Shown here: positions 44,919 through 53,000 of the stretch, piece after piece
Numbering within the stretch: the first letter of the stretch is position 1
Layout: every line of letters starts with the position of its first letter
Source: an uncultured Bacteroidota bacterium
GTDB taxonomy: Bacteria > Bacteroidota > Bacteroidia > AKYH767-A > JABDAW01
Assembly: GCA_903844645.1 (NCBI GenBank)
Contig: CAIMUP010000107.1
Span: 1-64,000, forward strand
Direction: 5' to 3'
Length of the DNA: 64,000 nucleotides
Translations under genes and position numbers: made by a program
The notes under the pieces: model-generated
What the model saw: only the letters and a program-made list of their open reading frames with translations
What the model was told of the DNA's origin: nothing
Databases searched by the model: none

Positions 44919-45095
44919 ACTCTAAACTTTTATTTCATTCTAATGGCGCAAAGATAGGTAAATAGAATCATTAGGGATTCTTAGAAATAATATGATGAGA
45001 TTGCTATCCTGTAAAAACTTGACTTTCAGCCCGATTCACGGAAAAGGGGAGTTACCACAGATTTCTCGGATTAACCCAGATTATAGTTTTTGTTT

Positions 45096-45164
45096 TGCCC
45101 TGTAGGGGCAGGATATTGGCAGAAAAGAATGAGGCGGTATAGTGGTAAAGCACCGTAGGTGCTT
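45096..45164. repeat. Two GTA-centred palindromes (REP-like)
   Basis: TGCCCTGTAGGGGCA (45096-45110) and AAGCACCGTAGGTGCTT (45148-45164), both with a GTA core like the copies at 10056, 10111 and 63288. They lie between the SecB-like pair and the AAA-ATPase operon. The remainder of 44960-45288 holds only the operon's promoter. Confidence 0.75.
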
Positions 45165-45219
45165 GATGTTTTTATAGATGAGAAATTAATAGGCATAATC
45201 TCATTTGTTTTTATTTGTG

Positions 45220-45227
45220 TAATTTTG
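45220..45227 (+). promoter_or_regulatory. -7 box of the 45.3-kb operon
   Basis: TAATTTTG, 61 bases before ATG 45289. TTTG occurs at 45204-45207 but is too close for a normal -33 element, so the promoter is only partly supported. Confidence 0.5.
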
Positions 45228-45288
45228 GCGAGCGAAAATAACTGATAAACGTTAGACGAAACGAATTTGACAATTTAAAAACCAGAAG

Positions 45289-46437
45289 ATGATAATTTCA
45301 AGATTGATATTAAAAAACTGGAAAAACTTTAAGGAGATAGATATTGAAATGCAGGATCGTGTTTTTATTGTTGGTGCTAATGCTTCGGGCAAATCAAATC
45401 TTTTAGATGTCTTTCGTTTTTTAAGAGATATTGCAAAACCAGGAGGGGGCTTGCAGAAGGCAGTTACTGATAGGGGAGGGATTTCAAAAATCCGTTCACT
45501 TGCTGCTCGAAAAAAACCAAATATAGAAATTGAAGTTCATCTTTCTGAATTTGGCTCCCGCGAAGTTTTATGGAAATATGCAATTGGTATTAAACAGGAA
45601 CCACGAGGGGACAGATTGCCTTTTTTGTTTTATGAAAAGGTTTGGAAGGGAAATAAATTAATCCTTGACAGACCAAATGATGATGATGAAAATGATCGTG
45701 CGAGAAGAACTCAAACCTTTCTTGAGCAAATAAATACAAATAAAGATTTCAGAGATATTGTTCGATTTTTTGATAATACTCTTTATCTTCATTTAGTACC
45801 TCAATTATTAAAATACCCACATGCGTTTACAGGTCCCGATTTGCCTGATGATCCTTTCGGAAAGGGCTTTCTTGAGAGAGTTGCTAAAGCGAGTGAAAAG
45901 CAGAGGACGGCATGGTTAAGTCGTATCCAACACGCATTAAAATTAGCTGTACCTCAACTTAACGAATTAAAGTTTACAACTGAAATGGGTTATCCACATT
46001 TAGAAGCATTATATGAGCATTGGAGACCTGGTGCAGGAAAACAAAAGGAAGATCAATTTAGTGATGGAACTTTAAGGTTGATAGGATTATTATGGAGTTT
46101 GCAAGAGGGGGATTCTTTGCTGTTATTGGAAGAACCAGAACTTTCGTTAAATAGTTCTATTGTTTCAAAACTTGCTCCAATAATTTACACATTACAAAAG
46201 CCAAGAAAACGTCAGGTAATAATTTCTACTCACAGCATGGATTTATTAAATGATAAAGGAATATCATTAAAGGAAATAATAGTTTTGGAGCCCGCTGTTG
46301 AAGGAACAAAAGCTTGTGTTTCTTCAACAATCAAGGATGTTACAATTATGCTAAATGCAGGTATGACTCCAGGTGGTGCAATTCTCCCAAGGATTAAACC
46401 AAAGAATATTAATCAACTTACTTTAGAACTAAAATAG
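45289..46437 (+). CDS. AAA-family ATPase (OLD/AriA-like), candidate defence ATPase
   Basis: Encodes 382 aa. RecF/OLD-type start MIISRLILKNWKNFKEIDIE, Walker A GANASGKSN at ~residues 27-36, ABC-type signature region FSDGTLRLIGLLWSL, Walker B LLLLEEPELSLN and switch His in IISTHSMDLL. No TOPRIM domain is fused, unlike classical OLD nucleases; the partner starts one base after the stop codon and supplies an acidic TOPRIM-like domain. Such ATPase/nuclease pairs are typical of phage-defence loci. The DNA is AT-richer than the core genes. First gene of a five-gene run. Confidence 0.9.
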   Translation: MIISRLILKNWKNFKEIDIEMQDRVFIVGANASGKSNLLDVFRFLRDIAKPGGGLQKAVTDRGGISKIRSLAARKKPNIEIEVHLSEFGSREVLWKYAIGIKQEPRGDRLPFLFYEKVWKGNKLILDRPNDDDENDRARRTQTFLEQINTNKDFRDIVRFFDNTLYLHLVPQLLKYPHAFTGPDLPDDPFGKGFLERVAKASEKQRTAWLSRIQHALKLAVPQLNELKFTTEMGYPHLEALYEHWRPGAGKQKEDQFSDGTLRLIGLLWSLQEGDSLLLLEEPELSLNSSIVSKLAPIIYTLQKPRKRQVIISTHSMDLLNDKGISLKEIIVLEPAVEGTKACVSSTIKDVTIMLNAGMTPGGAILPRIKPKNINQLTLELK

Positions 46438-46438
46438 C

Positions 46439-47041
46439 ATGGATATTATTCCCCTGAATCTTGCATTTGAGGATCAATTAAGCGAGTTTGTAATGATAAA
46501 AATGGCGGAATCAACATCAAAGTTTCATGTTTCGTATTCCTATACAGAAGGAGGGTTCGGGTATTTAAAGAAAAACATAAACGGATGGAATGATGCTTCT
46601 AAAGGATGTCCATTTTTTGTATTGACAGATCTGGATTTAAAAGATTGCGCACCAACATTGATAGAAGAATGGCTGGCAAAAGAACCGCATCCGAACTTAA
46701 TATTCAGAGTTGCGGTGAAACAAGTAGAGGCATGGCTACTTGCAGATATAGAAGGCTTTTCAAAATATACCGGAATCTCGATTGCAAATTTTAATGATAA
46801 CATAGAAGGTGTGATTGATTCAAAGGCTGAATTGCTTCGTTTGGTAAGGCGTTGCAGAAAAAGAGAAATTAGAGAAGATATTTTACCTTTAGATGATTAT
46901 GCTAAAATTGGTCCAAACTACAATGGACGATTAAGTGAATTTGTAAATAAACATTGGAATATAAAAAGAGCAATGGAAAGATCGGATAGCTTGAAACGTG
47001 CTATGAGTCAGCTATCATCTTTTGAGTGGGTAATTAATTAA
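46439..47041 (+). CDS. TOPRIM/DUF4276-like partner of the AAA ATPase
   Basis: Encodes 200 aa. The segment PFFVLTDLDLKDCAP gives an acidic DxD in a beta-strand context, and the next block NLIFRVAVKQVEAWLLADIEGF is characteristic of DUF4276-like proteins found next to AAA ATPases. I read it as a TOPRIM-like nuclease or effector that the ATPase controls, as in OLD- or PARIS-type modules. Catalysis is inferred, not shown. One-base spacing to the ATPase gene points to strict co-expression. C-terminal ~60 residues are basic and helical. Confidence 0.83.
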   Translation: MDIIPLNLAFEDQLSEFVMIKMAESTSKFHVSYSYTEGGFGYLKKNINGWNDASKGCPFFVLTDLDLKDCAPTLIEEWLAKEPHPNLIFRVAVKQVEAWLLADIEGFSKYTGISIANFNDNIEGVIDSKAELLRLVRRCRKREIREDILPLDDYAKIGPNYNGRLSEFVNKHWNIKRAMERSDSLKRAMSQLSSFEWVIN

Positions 47042-47094
47042 TCCATTCTTGATTAAAGACCTGAATAATTGTCTCGTCTAAGCTTAAAAAAATT

Positions 47095-48030
47095 ATGGAA
47101 ACACCAGCAAATATAAGTAATCTAATAAAGAGACTAAATATAATTAAAGCGCTGATTCTATTGGAGGAGTTTGATGAATTGACAAATCACATTCAGAAAT
47201 TAAAGGGTCATACGCATGATAAGATTATTCAAGAAATTATTACCAATATTGATTCAAAATTTTATTCTGATACAGTTGCTAAGATTGAAAAATTCATTAT
47301 TCAAAATCAATCCTTGACAGTATATCAAGACCCTGAAATTGAGGCTTTAAGGATTGAAATAAAAAAGTTGGAAATGGATGTTACTTCTTCAAGTGATGAG
47401 GTTACTGAAATAGAGAAGCTAATTCATGATTTTGGAATTAGGCATAACAATGAATTGGGCGAAATTGTTAGTGAGATTCTTAAATTGCGAAAGGAAAAAT
47501 TAGAAAGTGAAAAGGATATAAATGAAAAGAAGAAAGAGGAATATGAAGAGGCAAAAAAAGATTATGAAGAATATAGTAAGCAATATGAAGAAACAAAATT
47601 AGAGAAGCAATTTGCATTGACAGATGAAGAGAAACAAGAACTAAAGAAGAAATATCGGAAGGCAACTAAACTTTGTCATCCCGATGTAGTAACAGATGAT
47701 TTAAAAGAATATGCAGAGAGTGTATTTAGAGATTTGCAAAAAGCTTATGAAACAAATGATTTGAAAAAGGTATCTGAAATACTTGATACGCTTGAAAAAG
47801 GAGAAATATTTGTTCCGAAATCAGAAGGTATAAATGAGAAAGTAAAATTAAAATCAGAGCTAATAAAGCTGCGACAAAAATTAAATGATATTAGACAAGT
47901 ATTATCTGAATTGAAAGAATCTGAAACATACCAAACCATAAGTGAAATTGAAAATTGGGATGAATATTTTGACAACACAAAAGAGCAACTTCGAGAACAG
48001 TTATTACATTTAGCCGATGGAAGAAAATAA
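47095..48030 (+). CDS. J-domain protein with long coiled coils
   Basis: Encodes 311 aa. Residues ~75-185 form a heptad-rich, Glu/Lys-rich coiled coil (IKKLEMDVTSSSDEVTEIEK; EKKKEEYEEAKKDYEEYSKQ). A J-domain core with the HPD motif follows near residue 200 (KKKYRKATKLCHPDVVTDDL, then AESVFRDLQKAYETND), and a second helical region closes the protein. J domains recruit and stimulate Hsp70 (DnaK). The J domain is C-terminal to the coil, unlike DnaJ. It overlaps the next gene by 14 bases. Very AT-rich. Confidence 0.88.
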   Translation: METPANISNLIKRLNIIKALILLEEFDELTNHIQKLKGHTHDKIIQEIITNIDSKFYSDTVAKIEKFIIQNQSLTVYQDPEIEALRIEIKKLEMDVTSSSDEVTEIEKLIHDFGIRHNNELGEIVSEILKLRKEKLESEKDINEKKKEEYEEAKKDYEEYSKQYEETKLEKQFALTDEEKQELKKKYRKATKLCHPDVVTDDLKEYAESVFRDLQKAYETNDLKKVSEILDTLEKGEIFVPKSEGINEKVKLKSELIKLRQKLNDIRQVLSELKESETYQTISEIENWDEYFDNTKEQLREQLLHLADGRK

Positions 48031-48553
48031 AATTGTAAAGTATGATAGTGGGCAATTACAGAAAGTAGGGAATCAGATTGCAATTACAAAAAAGTTGGTT
48101 TCAAACACAAATGAGAAATTAGCTATTGATTATTTTAACAAAGGAAGAGATTGCCAGCAATTAAAAGATTATGAAGGAGCATTATTATATTTTACAAAAG
48201 CAATAGAATTAAAATCTGATTATGGCGAGGCACTTTTGCACCGTGCAAGTTCATTTTGCATGGTAGAAGATTATCATTCTGCAATAACAGATATAACAGA
48301 ATATATTAGATTAAAACCAAATTCCGAAAAAGGATACTTTGAAAGAGGACTTTTTAAGAGGCATTTAAAAGATTACCAAGGATCTTTAAATGATTATAAT
48401 AAAGCTATTGAATTAAATCCTAAAGATTCACTAAGCTATGTGTTTCGCGCTTTTTTAAAAGAAGAAATAGGTGATAAAGAGGGTTCTGATTTAGATTGGA
48501 AACAGGCTTTACAGTTAGATGAAGATGTAAAGAAGAAAACTCAGAATGTCTAA
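48017..48553 (+). CDS. TPR protein with N-terminal 'KVGNQIxIT' motif
   Basis: Encodes 178 aa. The first ~30 residues contain IVKYDSGQLQKVGNQIAITK, a segment shared with the next gene's product although the rest of the two proteins differs. Residues ~35-170 are four TPR units (AIDYFNKGRDCQQLKDYEGA, ALLHRASSFCMVEDYHSAI, GYFERGLFKRHLKDYQGSL, LSYVFRAFLKEEIGDKEGS). Overlaps the J-domain gene by 14 and the next by 8 bases. Cytoplasmic, probably a scaffold binding through the shared motif or the TPR groove. Confidence 0.87.
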   Translation: MEENKIVKYDSGQLQKVGNQIAITKKLVSNTNEKLAIDYFNKGRDCQQLKDYEGALLYFTKAIELKSDYGEALLHRASSFCMVEDYHSAITDITEYIRLKPNSEKGYFERGLFKRHLKDYQGSLNDYNKAIELNPKDSLSYVFRAFLKEEIGDKEGSDLDWKQALQLDEDVKKKTQNV

Positions 48554-49217
48554 TAAAGAAAATACTGGCATAATAAAATGGGAGTCATCAACTATTCTCA
48601 AAGTGGGGAATCAGATAACGATTACGAATAAGTTGCTTTATAATAGTTTTGATTATTTAAAATGGTGGGAAGATTTGGAAAGAGAATGGAAGAATAGATT
48701 TATTGCTTGTATTGAATTGGAAATAGCATGGATAAATTTGGGAAGAGTTTTACAAGAACGGGAATTTACTCAAGATGAATTACGAGTAAAAAAAATATTT
48801 GAAAACTATAATCAAGGCGATAATGAAGACAATTATATTCCAAACATTGAAGCAATCAAATATCTAATTAGGATGACCAAAAAAATTATTGTTTTTAATG
48901 AAGTAAAGAATCTTGAACCATTAAAATTATTTACTGAATTAGAAGAATTGGAAGTTCGAGATATAGAGATTGAAAGTTTAGAACCACTTTTTAGATTGCA
49001 GAAATTGAAGGAATTGAATTTAAGCAAAGCAAATATAGGTCGTATTGAAATTGCTGAATTCAGAGAAAGGAATCCTAATTGTATTGTCATTATACCTGAA
49101 TTAATGGCAAAAGAAAACGAAATATTTGCTAAAATGATTTGGGACAAAGCTGAAAAGTTAAAAGCTAAATTAAAGGCAGAAGGGCTTCAGAAAGATTCCA
49201 TGAAAAGTGATGATTAG
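48546..49217 (+). CDS. Leucine-rich-repeat protein with the same N-terminal motif
   Basis: Encodes 223 aa. N-terminal IIKWESSTILKVGNQITITN repeats the motif of the preceding TPR protein. A helical segment follows (~40-100) and then about three leucine-rich repeats (NEVKNLEPLKLFTELEELEV, ESLEPLFRLQKLKELNLSKA, NIGRIEIAEF). The tail is Lys/Glu-rich and helical. LRR and TPR modules sharing one tag suggest interchangeable sensor or adaptor subunits of one complex. Overlaps upstream gene by 8 bases. Confidence 0.85.
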   Translation: MSNKENTGIIKWESSTILKVGNQITITNKLLYNSFDYLKWWEDLEREWKNRFIACIELEIAWINLGRVLQEREFTQDELRVKKIFENYNQGDNEDNYIPNIEAIKYLIRMTKKIIVFNEVKNLEPLKLFTELEELEVRDIEIESLEPLFRLQKLKELNLSKANIGRIEIAEFRERNPNCIVIIPELMAKENEIFAKMIWDKAEKLKAKLKAEGLQKDSMKSDD

Positions 49218-49296
49218 TCGAATAGCAATAGAAAAATTCAAACAAAAGAATTCAGAATGCAATGTGATTTTACATGAATTAACAGAAAATGAATGA
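49210..49296 (+). CDS. Possible 28-aa ORF ending the operon, maybe a truncated gene
   Basis: Starts at ATG 49210, overlapping the LRR gene by 8 bases, the same overlap as the previous junction, and reads MISRIAIEKFKQKNSECNVI then LHELTENE. The opening ISRIAIEKFKQ resembles the first strand of RecF/OLD-type ATPases such as the product of 45289. It may be a true small gene or the stump of a longer gene cut before the 21-bp array begins at 49331. Confidence 0.3.
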   Translation: MISRIAIEKFKQKNSECNVILHELTENE

Positions 49297-49330
49297 AACC
49301 TTTCAGCAGCCGAAAAGGCAACTTACAGGA

Positions 49331-49733
49331 TTCTTAGATTCTTGCCAAGATTCTTCTAATCACTGCCAACATTCTCCTAATCACTGCCAACATTCTTCTA
49401 ATCATTGTCAACATTCTCCTAAACACTGCCAGTATTCTCCTAATCACTGACAACATTCTTCTAATCACTGCCAGTATTCTCCTGAACACTGCCAAGATTC
49501 TACTAATCACTGCCAATATTCTCCTAAACATTGCCAACATTCTTCTAATCACTGCCAAGATTCTCCTAAACATTGCCAATATTCTCCTAAACATTGCCAA
49601 CATTCTCTTAAACATTGCCAACATTCTTCTAATCATTGCCAACATTCTTCTAATCATTGCCAGTATTCTCCTAAACATTGCCAATATTCTCCTAAACATT
49701 GGCAATGTTCTTCTAAACATTGCCAATTTTCAG
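49331..49733. repeat. Tandem array, 21-bp period, ~19 units, largest in the window
   Basis: Core CTCCTAAACATTGCCAACAT and variants (CTTCTAATCACTGCCAAGAT) step by exactly 21 bases for 403 bases, with no indel that I can see. It separates the defence-like operon from the kelch/Ig gene. 49734-49907 holds no supported gene. Confidence 0.98.
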
Positions 49734-49907
49734 GGGCGGGCGAGCATACGACATTATCGCCTGCAAGTAATTGAATTCAATATAGTTATTGCCCGAACTT
49801 TTTGCGTCGAAAACTGTTTTGATAGCGTACTTGAGTTTTTTGAGCTAAAAATAAGGTTCAAAAATTGACCATATTTGTACAGATTTTTCGTTATTAAGTT
49901 TTTCTTT

Positions 49908-49956
49908 CATCCTTTTATGATACCGACCTCTGGAAGGTGCAACAAAGGGATAATAG
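49908..49956. repeat. ~53-bp inverted-repeat element, copy 4 (diverged)
   Basis: CATCCTTTTATGATACCGACC faces GGTGCAACAAAGGGATAATAG. Same family as 7684, 9142 and 9931, here 60 bases upstream of a start codon. Confidence 0.75.
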
Positions 49957-49966
49957 AAGAATTTCC

Positions 49967-49974
49967 TATTTTTG
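49967..49974 (+). promoter_or_regulatory. -7 box of the kelch/Ig gene
   Basis: TATTTTTG followed by CCGCG, 42 bases before ATG 50017. It rules out a start at the in-frame TTG 49972, which lies within the box. Confidence 0.6.
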
Positions 49975-50016
49975 CCGCGATTAAATAATAATTCTAACCA
50001 AATAAATACTATTAAA

Positions 50017-53000
50017 ATGAATTTCTCTACAACAAATCACAACAGTTCTTGCCACGGCAAGCCAAACATTTCTCAAAACAATAATTTGAGAAAACATCAA
50101 CTCTTATTAACCCTGATGCTGTTACTATTAGTCAGTTTCATCAGCGTTCAATCCTATTCTCAAGGCACTTGGCAAGCGGTTGCAACACCGGCTCCGCATC
50201 AAAATGTAGGCGGATTCATCGTCCTCTCCGATGGCTCTGTGTTATGCAAATCTGCCTCTGGCGGTACGCCGGCTGGTGATGGAAACTTGTGGGATAAACT
50301 GACTCCTAATATTCTCGGGAGTTATGTCAATGGTACTTGGAGTACCATTGCTGCCATGCAACGAACACGTGTTTTCTTTTCATCCCAGATGCTGATGGAT
50401 GGGCGCGTGTATGTGGCTGGTGGTGAATATGGAACCGATGGAACGCAAGCCGGAGCGCACGGAGAAGTTTATAATCCGCTGACGAATACCTGGTTACAAT
50501 GCCCTGCCCCGGGCATCATCATCAGCGATGCCAATTCAGAAATTCTGCCTAATGGGACTATCTTACAGGCAGCGGTGAATCAATCGCAACCGACGGCTAT
50601 GCTGATTTATAATCCTACGTCAAATACCTACACCGCCGGACCATCTGCCATTCACGGGCATAATGAATCTGCATGGGTTAAACTGGCGGATAACAGTATC
50701 TTGTATGTTGATGAATCAGCCCAAACCTCCGAACGATTTATTCCTTCCTTAAACCAATGGGTTGCGGATGGGAATATTCCGGTAGCTCTGTATCAAAATA
50801 ATACTGCCGAAATGGGACCGGGGTTTTTATTGCCTGATGGTCGTGCATTTTTTATTGGGGGAACACCGCATACGGCATATTATACCCCTTCAGGGAACAG
50901 CAGCCCTGGCACATGGACAGCCGGACCTGATGTTCCGAACGGATATGTTATGGATGATGCTCCAGGAGCAATGATGGTGAATGGAAATATTCTTATCGCC
51001 GTAGATGTTCCTGTTGAAACTGCACCAACACGCTTCTATGAATTTAATTACCTCACCAATACCTTTACACAAGTGGGCGCACCGGGTGGTGGCACTTCTT
51101 TGGCAGGGATTTCAACATTCCAAACGACAATGGTTTGCTTGCCAAACGGACAAGTTCTTTTTGGCATTGGGCAGGCGGGTACTGCTTCATCAACGTATTA
51201 TGTTTATACACCAAACGGTAGTCCGTTAACCGCCGGGAAGCCCACCGTTGCAAGTATTACACAAACAAATTGCAATGCATTCTCCATTACCGGAACATTG
51301 TTTAATGGTATATCGGAGGGAGCTGGTTACGGAGATGATTTTCAGATGGCTACAAATTATCCCATAGTTCGATTATCGAATGGTGGCAATGTTTATTACG
51401 CAAGAACTTTTAATTGGAACAGCACAGGAGTTATGAGAGGAAGCGCACCCGATACTACACAATTTACTTTGCCGGCAGGGTTGCCCCATGCAGTATATTA
51501 TTTGAAAGTAGTCGCTAATGGAATTGCATCGGACAGTGTTCAGTTTATTCCTTTTCCTTTGTTGAGTAGTACAACTACACCACCATCAGTTTGTAGTGGA
51601 ACAGCCTTTACTTATACCCCCACAAGTTTAAATGCAGGAACTACTTTTGCATGGACACGAGCCGCCGTAACGGGAATTAGTAATGCTGCGGTTACTACGC
51701 CACAGGCTACAAATCCGAATGAAGTATTGATAAATACGACTGCAAATCCTGTCAGCGTTGTTTATTTATACCGACTGACAGTAAATAACTGTACCGATTC
51801 AGCAACAGTAACTGTTGTTGTGAATCCTTCTCCAACAGCTTCTATCACTGGAACAAATACTATTTGTCAGGGAGTAAATACGTCATTAACAGCGACAGGT
51901 GGAGGAACTTATTTATGGAATACCGGTGCCACTACCTCTGGAATAACAGTAACTCCTGCAAGTACTACAACCTATACTATAACAATTACTTCAGGTAATG
52001 GATGTACCGGCTCGGCAAGTAGAACAGTTACCGTGAATGCTTCGCCAACTGCAACCATTTCAGCCAATGGCAACACCACCTTTTGTCAAGGTGGGTCAGT
52101 AATCTTAACATCATCTGCTGGGGCTTCTTACCTTTGGTCGAATGCGGCAACTACACAATCCATCACTGTTACTACATCGGGAAATTATTCAGTAAGCGTT
52201 ACCAATGCTAATGGATGTTCCGCTGCTTCGTCATCAACAACAGTTACTGTGAATACCTTGCCAACTGCAACCATTTCAGCAAACGGCAACACCACCTTTT
52301 GTCAAGGTAATTCAGTAATCTTAACATCATCTGCTGGTGCATCTTACCTTTGGTCGAATGCGGCAACTACACAATCCATCACAGTTACTACATCGGGAAA
52401 TTATTCAGTAACAGTTACGAATGCTAATGGATGTTCCGCTGCTTCATCATCAACAACCGTTACCGTGAATGCTTTGCCAACCGCAATTATTTCAGCAAAT
52501 GGCAACACCACCTTCTGTCAAGGAGGGTCAGTAATCTTAACATCATCTGCTGGTGCATCTTACCTTTGGTCGAATGGTTCAACTTCGCAAACCATAACTG
52601 TTACTACTTCAGGAAATTATTCAGTAACCGTTACGAATGTTAATGGATGTTCCGCTGCTTCATCATCAACAACCGTTAACGTGAATACTTTGCCAACCGC
52701 AATTATTTCAGCAAACGGCAACACCACCTTTTGTCAAGGTAATTCAGTAATCTTAACATCATCTGCTGGTGCATCTTACCTTTGGTCGAATGCGGCAACT
52801 ACACAATCCATCACAGTTACTACTTCGGGAAATTATTCAGTAACTGTTACGAATGCTAATGGATGTTCCGCTGCTTCGTCATCAACAACAGTTACTGTGA
52901 ATACCTTGCCAACTGCTACTATATCAGCAAACGGTAACACCACCTTCTGTCAAGGTAATTCAGTTATCTTAACATCATCTGCTGGTGCATCTTACCTTTG

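Noticed and set aside
49334-49726. 130-aa Arg/Met-rich minus-strand ORF
   Set aside because: Pure translation of the 21-bp array.
49331-49733. CRISPR array
   Set aside because: Regularly spaced at first glance, but units are contiguous 21-mers without unique spacers and there are no cas genes in the window.
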